Shown: positions 1-13,184, counted from the first letter of the stretch. The stretch: DNA of 64,000 nucleotides from Phytoseiulus persimilis (GCA_037576195.1 CM075104.1:13408211-13472210), one strand, 5' to 3'. Numbers and translations are program-made. The notes: generated from the letters alone by a model not told the origin.

Positions 1-308
1 AACAGAATGACCGGGGGCGTTGTAGAACTCTCGACGGATACTTCCCGTCGAGAGAAACTCTGGTGGGCGTTCGCAACTGATCGTCTAGCAAGCGTGAGGA
101 ATAGTTGGCTAGGAACGGGATGCGGTGTCGATTGTTTTCACTGGGCAGAGTTAGGCATAATCATGATTGCAATTATCCTTACTATATATAACCAGCCGGC
201 CTTTGGCCGACTGGGGTCGGCCGCGCTGCGCGCGGTTATATGGCGCTCCCTGCCATCGAGGCACTTTTCTCTCCCTTCACTGGGTCAGCATTCTGATTTT
301 GAAAAATA
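1..308. other. Unique left flank of the minisatellite
   Basis: No gene recognised. The flank has a perfect 10-bp hairpin with a 7-nt loop at 28-54. A compound foldback lies at 186-241: outer arms ATATAACC (186-193) and GGTTATAT (234-241) enclose CCAGCCGGCC (192-201) and GGCCGACTGG (205-214), which pair with one mismatch. The plus-strand open frame from 7 simply runs into the repeat array and is not considered a gene. Confidence 0.6.
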
Positions 309-3266
309 TGGTCAGATTGACCCCGGAATCACCCCTTCGGAGTTGGGAAGTAATGCTCAGATCGGTTTTGGAATCACCCCTCCAGAGTTGGAAAGTAGTG
401 CTCAGATTGGTCACGGAATCACCTCTCCAAAGTTGGGAAGTAATGCTCAGATTGAGCCCGGAATCACCCCTCCAGAGTTGGAAAGTAATGCTCAGTTTGG
501 TCTCGGAATCACCCCTTCGGAGTTGGGAAGTAATGCTCAGATCGGTTTTGGAATCACCCCTCCAGAGTTGGAAAGTAGTGCTCAGATTGGTCACGGAATC
601 ACCTCTCCAAAGTTGGGAAGTAATGCTCAGATTGAGCCCGGAATCACCCCTCCAGAGTTGGAAAGTAATGCTCAGTTTGGTCTCGCAATCACCCCTCCAG
701 AGTTGGAAAGTAATGTCCAGATTGAGCCCGGAATCACCCGTCCAGAGTTGGAAAGTAATGCTCAGATTGAGCCCGGAATCACCCCTCCAGAGTAGGAAAG
801 TAATGCTCAGATTGACCCCGGAATCACCCGTCCAGAGTTGGAAAGTAATGCTCAGATTGGCCCCGGAAACACCCCTCCAGAGTTGGAAAGTAATGCTCAG
901 ATTGAGCCCGGAATCACCCCTCCAGAGTTGGAATGTAATGCTCAGATTGGCCCCGGAATCACCCCTCCAAAGTTGGAAAGTAATGGTCAGATTGGTCTCG
1001 CAATCACCCCTCCAGAGTTGGAAAGTAATGTCCAGATTGAGCCCGGAATCACCCGTCCAGAGTTGGAAAGTAATGCTCAGATTGAGCCCGGAATCACCCG
1101 TCCAGAGTTGGAAAGTAATGCTCAGATTGGCCCCGGAAACACCCCTCCAGAGTTGGAAAGTAATGCTCAGATTGAGCCCGGAATCACCCTTCCAGAGTTG
1201 GAAAGTAATGCTCAGATTGGCCCCGGAATCACCCCTCCAAAGTTGGAAAGTAATGGTCAGATTGGTCTCGCAATCACCCCTCCAGAGTTGGAAAGTAATG
1301 TCCAGATTGAGCCCGGAATCACCCGTCCAGAGTTGGAAAGTAATGCTCAGATTGAGCCCGGAATCACCCCTCCAGAGTTGGAAAGTAATGCTCAGATTGG
1401 TCACGGAATCACCTCTCCAGAGTTGGAAAGTAATGCTCAGATTGGTCTCGGAATCACCCGTCCAGAGTTGGAAAGTAATGCTCAGATTGACCCCGGAATC
1501 ACCTCTCCAGAGTTGGAAAGTAATGCTCAGATTGACCCCGGAATCACCCCTCCAGAGTTGGAAAGTAATGCTCAGATTGACCCCGGAATCACCCCTCCAT
1601 AGTTGGAAAGTAATGCTCAGATTGGTCACGGAATCACCTCTCCAGAGTTGGAAAGTAATGCTCAGATTGACCCCGGAATCACCCCTTCGGAGTTGGGAGG
1701 TAATGCTCAGATTGGTCTCGGAATCACCCCTCCAGAGTTGGAAAGTAATGTTCAGATTGACCCCGGAATCACCCCTCCAGAGTTGGAAAGTAATGCTCAG
1801 ATTGACCCCGGAATCACCCCTCCATAGTTGGAAAGTAATGCTCAGATTGGTCACGGAATCACCTCTCCAGAGTTGGAAAGTAATGCTCAGATTGGTCTCG
1901 GAATCACCCGTCCAGAGTTGGAAAGTAATGCTCAGATTGGTCACGGAATCACCCCTCCAGAGTTGGAAAGTAATGCTCAGATTGAGCCCGGAATCACCCC
2001 TCCAGAGTTGGAATGTAATGCTCAGATTGGCCCCGGAATCACCCCTCCAAAGTTGGAAAGTAATGGTCAGATTGGTCTCGCAATCACCCCTCCAGAGTTG
2101 GAAAGTAATGCTCAGATTGGCCCCGGAATCACCCCTCCAAAGTTGGAAAGTAATGGTCAGATTGGTCTCGCAATCACCCCTCCAGAGTTGGAAAGTAATG
2201 TCCAGATTGAGCCCGGAATCACCCGTCCAGAGTTGGAAAGTAATGCTCAGATTGAGCCCGGAATCACCCGTCCAGAGTTGGAAAGTAATGCTCAGATTGG
2301 CCCCGGAAACTACCCTCCAGAGTTGGAAAGTAATGCTCAGATTGAGCCCGGAATCACCCGTCCAGAGTTGGAAAGTAATGCTCAGATTGGCCCCGGAAAC
2401 ACCCCTCCAGAGTTGGAAAGTAATGCTCAGATTGAGCCCGGAATCACCCCTCCAGAGTTGGAATGTAATGCTCAGATTGGCCCGTAATCACCCCTCCAAA
2501 GTTGGAAAGTAATGGTCAGATTGGTCTCGCAATCACCCCTCCAGAGTTGGAAAGTAATGTCCAGATTGAGCCCGGAATCACCCGTCCAGAGTTGGAAAGT
2601 AATGCTCAGATTGAGCCCGGAATCACCCGTCCAGAGTTGGAAAGTAATGCTCAGATTGGCCCCGGAAACACCCCTCCAGAGTTGGAAAGTAATGCTCAGA
2701 TTGAGCCCGGAATCACCCGTCCAGAGTTGGAAAGTAATGCTCAGATTGGCCCCGGAAACACCCCTCCAGAGTTGGAAAGTAATGCTCAGATTGAGCCCGG
2801 AATCACCCCTCCATAGTTGGAAAGTGATGCTCAGATTGGCCCCGGAATCACCTCTCCAGAGTTGGAAAGTAATGCTCAGATTGGTCTCGGAATAACCCGT
2901 CCAGAGTTGGAAAGTAATGCTCAGATTGGTCACGGAATCACCCCTCCAGAGTTGGAAAGTAATGCTCAGATTGACCCCGGAATCACCCCTTCGGAGTTGG
3001 AAAGTAATGCTCAGATTGACCCCGGAATCACCCCTCCAGAGTTGGGAAGTAATGCTCAGATTGGTCTCGGAATCATCCGTCCAGAGTTGGAAAGTAATGC
3101 TCAGATTGACCCCGGAATCACCCCTCCAGAGTTGGAAAGTAATGTCCAGATTGAGCCCGGAATCACCCCTCCAGAGTTGGAAAGTAATGCTCAGATTGGC
3201 CCCGGAATCACCTCTCCAGAGTTGGAAAGTAATGCTCAGATTGAGCCCGGAATCACCCCTCCATAG

Positions 3267-4076
3267 TTGGAAAGTAATGCTCAGATTGGCCCCGGAATCA
3301 CCCGTCCAGAGTTGGGAAGTAATGCTCAGATTGGTCTCGGAATCACCCGTCCAGAGTTGGAAAGTAATGCTCAGATTGACCCCGGAATCACCCCTTCGGA
3401 GTTGGAAAGTAATGCTCAGATTGAGCCCGGAATCACCCCTCCAGAGTTGGAAAGTAATGCTCAGATTGGCCCCGGAATCACCTCTCCAGAGTTGGAAAGT
3501 AATGCTCAGATTGAGCCCGGAATCACCCCTCCATAGTTGGAAAGTAATGCTCAGATTGGCCCCGGAATCACCCGTCCAGAGTTGGGAAGTAATGCTCAGA
3601 TTGGTCTCGGAATCACCCGTCCAGAGTTGGAAAGTAATGCTCAGATTGACCCCGGAATCACCCCTCCAGAGTTGGAAAGTAATGTCCAGATTGAGCCCGG
3701 AATCACCCCTCCAGAGTTGGAAAGTAATGCTCAGATTGGCCCCGGAATCACCTCTCCAGAGTTGGAAAGTAATGCTCAGATTGAGCCCGGAATCACCCCT
3801 CCATAGTTGGAAAGTAATGCTCAGATTGGCCCCGGAATCACCCGTCCAGAGTTGGGAAGTAATGCTCAGATTGGTCTCGGAATCACCCGTCCAGAGTTGG
3901 AAAGTAATGCTCAGATTGACCCCGGAATCATCCCTTCGGAGTTGGAAAGTAATGCTCAGATTGGCCCCGGAATCACCCGTCCAGAGTTGGGAAGTAATGC
4001 TCAGATTGGTCTCGGAATCACCCGTCCAGAGTTGGAAAGTAATGCTCAGATTGACCCCGGAATCACCTCTCCAGAG
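3267..4076. repeat. 6-unit (270-bp) higher-order repeat within the array
   Basis: The stop-bearing variant CCATAG recurs at about 3264, 3534 and 3804, exactly 270 bp apart. The order of variant units after each occurrence is largely the same, with small substitutions. This is a three-fold tandem copy of a six-unit block. A similar six-unit order reappears in the right block, starting near 14220 and again near 14490. Confidence 0.8.
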
Positions 4077-7000
4077 TTGGAAAGTAATGCTCAGATTGAG
4101 CCCGGAATCACCTCTCCAGAGTTGGAAAGTAATGCTCAGATTGGCCCCGGAATCACCTCTCCAGAGTTGGAAAGTAATGCTCAGATTGAGCCCGGAATAA
4201 CCCCTCCAGAGTTGGAAAGTAATGCTCAGATTGACCCCGGAATCACCCCTTCGGAGTTGGAAAGTAATGCTCAGATTGACCCCGGAATCACCCCTCCAGA
4301 GTTGGGAAGTAATGCTCAGATTGGTCTCGGAATCACCCGTCCAGAGTTGGAAAGTAATGCTCAGATTGACCCCGGAATCACCCCTCCAGAGTTGGAAAGT
4401 AATGTCCAGATTGAGCCCGGAATCACCCCTCCAGAGTTGGAAAGTAATGCTCAGATTGGCCCCGGAATCACCTCTCCAGAGTTGGAAAGTAATGCTCAGA
4501 TTGAGCCCGGAATCACCCCTCCAGAGTTGGAATGTAATGCTCAGATTGGCCCGTAATCACCCGTCCAGAGTTGGAAAGTAATGCTCAGATTGGCCCCGGA
4601 ATCACCTCTCCAGAGTTGGAAAGTAATGCTCAGATTGGTCTCGGAATAACCCCTCCAGAGTTGGGAAGTAATGTCCAGATTGAGCCCGGAATCACCCCTC
4701 CAGAGTTGGAAAGTAATGCTCAGATTGAGCCCGGAATCACCCCCCCATAGTTGGAAAGTAATGCTCAGATTGACCCCGGAATCACCCCTCCAGAGTTGGA
4801 AAGTAATGTCCAGATTGAGCCCGGAATCACCCCTCCAGAGTTGGAAAGTAATGCTCAGATTGGCCCCGGAAACACCCCTCCAGAGTTGGAAAGTAATGCT
4901 CAGATTGAGCCCGGAATCACCCCTCCATAGTTGGAAAGTAATGCTCAGATTGGCCCCGGAATCACCCCTCCAGAGTTGGAAAGTAATGCTCAGATTGACC
5001 CCGGAATCACCTCTCCAGAGTTGGAAAGTAATGTCCAGATTGAGCCCGGAATCACCCCTCCGGAGTTGGAAAGTAATGCTCAGATTGACCCCGGAATCAC
5101 CCCTCCAGAGTTGGAAAGTAATGCTCAGATTGACCCCGGAATCATCCCTCCAGATTTGGAAAGTAATGCTCAGATTGAGCCCGGAATCACCCCTCCAGAG
5201 TTGGAAAGTAATGCTCAGATCGACCCCGGAATCACCCCTCCAGATTTGGAAAGTAATGCTCAGATTGAGCCCGGAATCACCCGTCCAGAGTTGGAAAGTA
5301 ATGCTCAGATTGACCCCGGAATCACCCCTCCAGAGTTGGAAAGTAATGCTCAGATTGATCTCGGAATCACCCCTCCAGAGTTGGGAAGTAATGCTCAGAT
5401 TGGTCTCGGAATCACCCGTCCAGAGTTGGAAAGTAATGCTCAGATTGACCCCGGAATCACCTCTCCAGAGTTGGAAAGTAATGCTCAGATTGACCCCGGA
5501 ATCACCCCTACAGAGTTGGAAAGTAATGCTCAGATTGACCCCGGAATCACCCCTCCAGAGTTGGAAAGTAATGCTCAGATTGGTCACGGAATCACCCCTC
5601 CAAAGTTGGAAAGTAATGGTCAGATTGGTCTCGCAATCACCCCTCCAGAGTTAGAAACTAAAGGCCAGATTGGTCTCGGAATCACCCGTCCAGAGTTGGA
5701 AAGTAATGCTCAGATTGAGCCCGGAATCACCCCTCCAGAGTTGGGAAGTAATGCTCAGATTGGTCTCGGAATCACCCCTCCAGAGTTGGAAAGTAACGCT
5801 CAGATTGACCCCGGAATCACCCCTCCAGAGTTGGAAAGTAATGCTCAGATTGACCCCGGAATCACCCCTCCAGAGTTGGAAAGTAATGCTCAGATTGGTC
5901 ACGGAATCACCTCTCCAGAGTTGGAAAGTAATGCTCAGATTGACCCCGGAATCACCTCTCCAGAGTTGGAAAGTTATGCTCAGATTGACCCCGGAATCAC
6001 CCCTCCAGAGTTGGAAAGTAATGTCCAGATTGAGCCCGGAATCACCCCTCCAGAGTTGGAAAGTAATGCTCAGATTGGCCCCGGAATCACCCCCCCAAAG
6101 TTGGAAAGTAATGGTCAGATTGGTCTCGCAATCACCCCTCCAGAGTTGGAAAGTAATGCTCAGATTGGTCTCGGAATCACCCGTCCAGAGTTGGAAAGTA
6201 ATGCTCAGATTGACCCCGGAATCACCTCTCCAGAGTTGGAAAGTAATGCTCAGATTGACCCCGGAATCACCTCTCCAGAGTTGGAAAGTAATGCTCAGAT
6301 TGAGCCCGGAATCACCCCTCCAGAGTTGGAAAGTAATGCTCAGATTGATCTCGGAATCACCCCTCCAGAGTTGGGAAGTAATGCTCAGATTGGTCTCGGA
6401 ATCACCCGTCCAGAGTTGGGAAGTAATGCTCAGATTGGTCTCGGAATCACCCGTCCAGAGTTGGAAAGTAATGCTCAGATTGTCCCCGGAATCACCTCTC
6501 CAGAGTTGGAAAGTAATGCTCAGATTGACCCCGGAATCACCCCTCCAGAGTTGGAAAGTAATGCTCAGATTGGTCACGGAATCACCCCTCCAAAGTTGGA
6601 AAGTAATGGTCAGATTGGTCTCGCAATCACCCCTCCAGAGTTAGAAACTAAAGGCCAGATTGGTCTCGGAATCACCCGTCCAGAGTTGGAAAGTAATGCT
6701 CAGATTGGTCTCGGAATCACCCCTCCAGAGTTGGAAAGTAATGCTCAGATTGGCCCCGGAAACACCCCTCCAGAGTTGGAAAGTAATGCTCAGATTGAGC
6801 CCGGAATCACCCCTCCATAGTTGGAAAGTAATGCTCAGATTGGCCCCGGAATCACCTCTCCAGAGTTGGAAAGTAATGCTCAGATTGGTCTCGGAATAAC
6901 CCGTCCAGAGTTGGAAAGTAATGCTCAGATTGGCCCCGGAATCACCCCTCCAGAGTTGGGAAGTAATGCTCAGATTGGTCTCGGAATCACCCGTCCAGAG

Positions 7001-9449
7001 TTGGAAAGTAATGCTCAGATTGACCCCGGAATCACCTCTCCAGAGTTGGAAAGTAATGCTCAGATTGACCCCGGAATCACCCCTCCAGAGTTGGAAAGTA
7101 ATGCTCAGATTGACCCCGGAATCACCCCTCCAGAGTTGGAAAGTAATGCTCAGATTGGTCACGGAATCACCCCTCCAAAGTTGGAAAGTAATGGTCAGAT
7201 TGGTCTCGCAATCACCCCTCCAGAGTTAGAAACTAAAGGCCAGATTGGTCTCGGAATCACCCGTCCAGAGTTGGAAAGTAATGCTCAGATTGAGCCCGGA
7301 ATCACCCCTCCAGAGTTGGGAAGTAATGCTCAGATTGGTCTCGGAATCACCCCTCCAGAGTTGGAAAGTAACGCTCAGATTGACCCCGGAATCACCCCTC
7401 CAGAGTTGGAAAGTAATGCTCAGATTGACCCCGGAATCACCCCTCCAGAGTTGGAAAGTAATGCTCAGATTGGTCACGGAATCACCTCTCCAGAGTTGGA
7501 AAGTAATGCTCAGATTGACCCCGGAATCACCTCTCCAGAGTTGGAAAGTAATGCTCAGATTGACCCCGGAATCACCCCTCCAGAGTTGGAAAGTAATGTC
7601 CAGATTGAGCCCGGAATCACCCCTCCAGAGTTGGAAAGTAATGCTCAGATTGGCCCCGGAATCACCCCCCCAAAGTTGGAAAGTAATGGTCAGATTGGTC
7701 TCGCAATCACCCCTCCAGAGTTGGAAAGTAATGCTCAGATTGGTCTCGGAATCACCCGTCCAGAGTTGGAAAGTAATGCTCAGATTGGTCACGGAATCAC
7801 CTCTCCAGAGTTGGAAAGTAATGCTCAGATTGACCCCGGAATCACCTCTCCAGAGTTGGAAAGTAATGCTCAGATTGACCCCGGAATCACCCCTCCAGAG
7901 TTGGAAAGTAATGTCCAGATTGAGCCCGGAATCACCCCTCCAGAGTTGGAAAGTAATGCTCAGATTGGCCCCGGAATCACCCCTCCAAAGTTGGAAAGTA
8001 ATGGTCAGATTGGTCTCGCAATCACCCCTCCAGAGTTAGAAACTAAAGGCCAGATTGGTCTCGGAATCACCCGTCCAGAGTTGGAAAGTAATGCTCAGAT
8101 TGACCCCGGAATCACCTCTCCAGAGTTGGAAAGTAATGCTCAGATTGACCCCGGAATCACCCCTCCAGAGTTGGAAAGTAATGTCCAGATTGAGCCCGGA
8201 ATCACCCCTCCAGAGTTGGAAAGTAATGCTCAGATTGGCCCCGGAATCACCCCTCCAAAGTTGGAAAGTAATGGTCAGATTGGTCTCGCAATCACCCCTC
8301 CAGAGTTAGAAACTAAAGGCCAGATTGGTCTCGGAATCACCCGTCCAGAGTTGGAAAGTAATGCTCAGATTGAGCCCGGAATCACCCCTCCAGAGTTGGG
8401 AAGTAATGCTCAGATTGGTCTCGGAATCACCCCTCCAGAGTTGGAAAGTAATGCTCAGATTGACCCCGGAATCACCCCTCCAGAGTTGGAAAGTAATGCT
8501 CAGATTGACCCCGGAATCACCCCTCCAGAGTTGGAAAGTAATGCTCAGATTGGTCACGGAATCACCTCTCCAGAGTTGGAAAGTAATGCTCAGATTGACC
8601 CCGGAATCACCTCTCCAGAGTTGAAAAGTAATGCTCAGATTGACCCCGGAATCACCCCTCCAGAGTTGGAAAGTAATGTCCAGATTGAGCCCGGAATCAC
8701 CCCTCCAGAGTTGGGAAGTAATGCTCAGATTGGCCCCGGAATCACCCCTCCAGAGTTGGAAAGTAATGTCCAGATTGAGCCCGGAATCACCCCTCCAGAG
8801 TTGGGAAGTAATGCTCAGATTGGTCTCGGAATCACCCCTCCAGAGTTGGAAAGTAATGCTCAGATTGACCCCGGAATCACCCCTCCAGAGTTGGAAGGGA
8901 ATGCTCAGATTGACCCCGGAATCACCCCTCCAGAGTTGGAAAGTAATGCTCAGATTGGTCACGGAATCACCTCTCCAGAGTTGGAAAGTAATGCTCAGAT
9001 TGACCCCGGAATCACCTCTCCAGAGTTGGAAAGTAATGCTCAGATTGACCCCGGAATCACCCCTCCAGAGTTGTAAAGTAATGTCCAGATTGAGCCCGGC
9101 ATCACCCCTCCAGAGTTGGAAAGTAATGCTCAGATTGGCCCCGGAATAACCCCTCCAAAGTTGGAAAGTAATGCTCAGATTGACCCCGGAATCACCTCTC
9201 CAGAGTTGAAAAGTAATGCTCAGATTGACCCCGGAATCACCCCTCCAGAGTTGGAAAGTAATGTCCAGATTTAGCCCGGAATCACCCCTCCAGAGTTGGG
9301 AAGTAATGCTCAGATTGGCCCCGGAATCACCCCTCCAGAGTTGGAAAGTAATGTCCAGATTGAGCCCGGAATCACCCCTCCAGAGTTGGAAAGTAATGCT
9401 CAGATTGACCCCGGAATCACCCCTCCAGAGTTGGAAAGTAATGCTCAGA

Positions 9450-11610
9450 TTGACCCCGGAATCACCCCTCCAGAGTTGGAAAGTAATGCTCAGATTGACC
9501 CCGGAATAACCCCTCCAGAGTTGGAAAGTAATGCTCAGATTGACCCCGGAATCACCCCTCCAGAGTTGGAAAGTAATGTCCAGATTGAGCCCGGAATCAC
9601 CCCTCCAGAATTGGAAAGTAATGTCCAGATTGAGCCCGGCATCACCCCTCCAGAGTTGGAAAGTAATGCTCAGATTGACCCCGGAATCACCCCTCCAGAG
9701 TTGGAAAGTAATGCTCAGATTGACCCCGGAATCACCCCTCCAGAGTTGGAAAGTAATGCTCAGATTGACCCCGGAATCACCCCTCCAGAGTTGGAAAGTA
9801 ATGCTCAGATTGACCCCGGAATAACCCCTCCAGAGTTGGAAAGTAATGCTCAGATTGACCCCGGAATCGTCCCTCCAGAGTTGGAAAGTAATGCTCAGAT
9901 TGACCCCGGAATAACCCCTCCAGAGTTGGAAAGTAATGCTCAGATTGACCCCGGAATCACCCCTCCAGAGTTGGAAAGTAATGTCCAGATTGACCCCGGA
10001 ATCACCCCTCCAGAGTTGGAAAGTAATGTTCAGATTGAGCCCGGAATCACCCCTCCAGAGTTGGAAAGTAATGCTCAGATTGACCCCGGAATCACCCCTC
10101 CAGAGTTGGAAAGTAATGCTCAGATTGAGCCCGGCATCACCCCTCCAGAGTTGGAAAGTAATGCTCAGATTGACCCCGGAATCACCCCTCCAGAGTTGGA
10201 AAGGAATGCTCAGATTGACCCCGGAATCACCCCTCTAGAGTTGGAAAGTAATGCTCAGATTGGTCACGGAATCACCTCTCCAGAGTTGGAAAGTAATGCT
10301 CAGATTGACCCCGGAATCACCCCTCCAGAGTTGGAAAGTAATGTCCAGATTGAGCCCGGAATCACCCCTCCAGAGTTGGAAAGTAATGTCCAGATTGAGC
10401 CCGGCATCACCCCTCCAGAGTTGGAAAGTAATGCTCAGATTGGTCACGGAATCACCCCTCCAGAGTTGGAAAGTAATGCTCAGATTGGCCCCGGAATCAC
10501 CCCTCCAGAGTTGGAAAGGAATGCTCAGATTGACCCCGGAATCACCCCTCCAGAGTTGGAAAGTAATGCTCAGATTGACCCCGGAATAACCCCTCCAGAG
10601 TTGGAAAGTAATGCTCAGATTGACCCCGGAATCACCCCTCCAGAGTTGGAAAGTAATGTCCAGATTGAGCCCGGAATCACCCCTCCAGAATTGGAAAGTA
10701 ATGTCCAGATTGAGCCCGGCATCACCCCTCCAGAGTTGGAAAGTAATGCTCAGATTGACCCCGGAATCACCCCTCCAGAGTTGGAAAGTAATGCTCAGAT
10801 TGACCCCGGAATCACCCCTCCAGAGTTGGAAAGTAATGCTCAGATTGACCCCGGAATCACCCCTCCAGAGTTGGAAAGTAATGCTCAGATTGACCCCGGA
10901 ATAACCCCTCCAGAGTTGGAAAGTAATGCTCAGATTGACCCCGGAATCGTCCCTCCAGAGTTGGAAAGTAATGCTCAGATTGACCCCGGAATAACCCCTC
11001 CAGAGTTGGAAAGTAATGCTCAGATTGACCCCGGAATCACCCCTCCAGAGTTGGAAAGTAATGTCCAGATTGACCCCGGAATCACCCCTCCAGAGTTGGA
11101 AAGTAATGTCCAGATTGAGCCCGGAATCACCCCTCCAGAGTTGGAAAGTAATGCTCAGATTGACCCCGGAATCACCCCTCCAGAGTTGGAAAGTAATGCT
11201 CAGATTGAGCCCGGCATCACCCCTCCAGAGTTGGAAAGTAATGCTCAGATTGACCCCGGAATCACCCCTCCAGAGTTGGAAAGGAATGCTCAGATTGACC
11301 CCGGAATCACCCCTCTAGAGTTGGAAAGTAATGCTCAGATTGGTCACGGAATCACCTCTCCAGAGTTGGAAAGTAATGCTCAGATTGACCCCGGAATCAC
11401 CCCTCCAGAGTTGGAAAGTAATGTCCAGATTGAGCCCGGAATCACCCCTCCAGAGTTGGAAAGTAATGTCCAGATTGAGCCCGGCATCACCCCTCCAGAG
11501 TTGGAAAGTAATGCTCAGATTGGTCACGGAATCACCCCTCCAGAGTTGGAAAGTAATGCTCAGATTGGCCCCGGAATCACCCCTCCAGAGTTGGAAAGGA
11601 ATGCTCAGAT
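9450..11610. repeat. 24-unit (1080-bp) tandem segmental duplication inside the array
   Basis: Rare private variants recur exactly 1080 bp apart: CAGAATTGG near 9608 and 10688, GGAATCGTCCC near 9864 and 10944, and CCTCTAGAG near 10231 and 11311. The two copies are nearly identical; one visible difference is ATGTTCAG near 10029 against ATGTCCAG near 11109. They diverge outside about 9450-10530 and 10530-11610. A further 315-bp (7-unit) copy follows, repeating the CCTCTAGAG neighbourhood near 11626. This is the pattern expected from unequal crossing over or replication slippage in register. Confidence 0.88.
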
Positions 11611-13148
11611 TGACCCCGGAATCACCCCTCTAGAGTTGGAAAGTAATGCTCAGATTGGTCACGGAATCACCTCTCCAGAGTTGGAAAGTAATGCTCAGAT
11701 TGACCCCGGAATCACCCCTCCAGAGTTGGAAAGTAATGTCCAGATTGAGCCCGGAATCACCCCTCCAGAGTTGGAAAGTAATGTCCAGATTGAGCCCGGC
11801 ATCACCCCTCCAGAGTTGGAAAGTAATGCTCAGATTGGTCACGGAATCACCCCTCCAGAGTTGGAAAGTAATGCTCAGATTGGCCCCGGAATAACCCCTC
11901 CAAAGTTGGAAAGTAATGCTCAGATTGACCCCGGAATCACCTCCCCAGAGTTGAAAAGTAATGCTCAGATTGAGCCCGGAATAACCCCTCCAGAGTTGGA
12001 AAGTAATGCTCAGATTGGCCCCGGAATAACCCCTCCAGAGTTGGAAAGTAATGCTCAGATTGGCCCCGGAATAACCCCTCCAGAGTTGAAAAGTAATGCT
12101 CAGATTGACCCCGGAATCACCTCTCCAGAGTTGAAAAGTAATGCTCAGATTGACCCCGGAATCACCCCTCCAGAGTTGGAAAGTAATGCTCAGATTGGTC
12201 ACGGAATCACCCCTCCAGAGTTGGGAAGTAATGCTCAGATTGGCCCCGGAATCACCCCTCCAGAGTTGGAAAGTAATGTCCAGATTGAGCCCGGAATCAC
12301 CCCCCCAGAGTTGGAAAGTAATGTCCAGATTGAGCCCGGCATCACCCCTCCAGAGTTGGAAAGTAATGCTCAGATTGACCCCGGAATCACCCCTCCAGAG
12401 TTGGAAGGGAATGCTCAGATTGACCCCGGAATCACCCCTCCAGAGTTGGAAAGTAATGCTCAGATTGACCCCGGAATCACCCGTCCAGAGTTGGAAAGTA
12501 ATGCTCAGATTGAGCCCGGCATCACCCCTCCAGAGTTGGAAAGTAATGCTCAGATTGACCCCGGAATCACCTCTCCAGAGTTGGAAAGTAATGCTCAGAT
12601 TGACCCCGGAATCACCCCTCCAGAGTTGGAAAGTAATGTCCAGATTGACCCCGGAATCACCCCTCCAGAGTTGGAAAGTAATGCTCAGATTGACCCCGGA
12701 ATCACCTCTCCAGAGTTGGAAAGTAATGCTCAGATCGGCCCCGGAATCACCCCTCCAAAGTTGGAAAGTAATGGTCAGATTGGTCTCGCAATCACCCCTC
12801 CAGAGTTAGAAACTAAAGGCCAGATTGGTCTCGGAATCACCCGTCCAGAGTTGGAAAGTAATGCTCAGATTGAGCCCGGAATCACCCCTCCAGAGTTGGG
12901 AAGTACTGCTCAGATTGGTCTCGGAATCACCCCTCCAGAGTTGGAAAGTAATGCTCAGATTGACCCCGGAATCACCCCTCCAGAGTTGGAAAGTAATGCT
13001 CAGATTGACCCCGGAATCACCCCTCCAGAGTTGGAAAGTAATGCTCAGATTGGTCACGGAATCACCTCTCCAGAGTTGGAAAGTAATGCTCAGATTGACC
13101 CCGGAATCACCTCTCCAGAGTTGAAAAGTAATGCTCAGATTGACTCCG

Positions 13149-13184
13149 GTTCTTTTTGTATCTGCGCTGCGATACAAAAAGAAC
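13149..13184. repeat. Perfect 14-bp foldback at the 5' junction of the retrotransposon
   Basis: Arms GTTCTTTTTGTATC (13149-13162) and GATACAAAAAGAAC (13171-13184) flank an 8-nt loop TGCGCTGC. The right arm belongs to the ORF2 coding sequence (Tyr-Lys-Lys-Asn); the left arm is an inverted copy between array and element. Inference: snap-back or twin-priming synthesis while the element's 5' end was being joined. Confidence 0.85.

Larger units (their letters stand above)
309..13149. repeat. 45-bp minisatellite array, left block (about 285 units)
   Basis: A head-to-tail repeat whose unit contains CAGATTG, CCCCGGAATCACC, CCTCCAGAGTTGG and AAAGTAATG in that order. The first CAGATT starts at 313 and the last at 13136; the distance is exactly 285 x 45 minus 2, and the two missing bases are the 1-bp deletions near 2483 and 4552. 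Substitutions are frequent and concentrated after CAGATTG (ACCCC, AGCCC, GCCCC, GTCAC, GTCTC), at CCCCTCC/CCCGTCC/CCTCTCC, at GTTGGAA/GTTGGGA and at ATGCTC/ATGTCC/ATGGTC. Unit G+C is about 51%. The 15-codon length leaves two plus frames and one minus frame free of stops in the consensus, so long open frames are expected without coding function. Stop-bearing units (CCATAG) have been copied with their neighbours, which argues against protein selection at least in the left 9 kb. There are no spacers, so this is not a CRISPR array. Confidence 0.97.

Noticed and set aside
167..2512. 781-codon plus-strand open frame, and similar frames at 277-1944 (-), 2917-4200 (+), 14006-16207 (-) and 14121-16454 (+)
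   Set aside because: All are the 45-bp unit read in one of its three stop-free frames. Both strands are open at once and the other frames are interrupted by the same units that pass in this one, so length is no evidence of coding.
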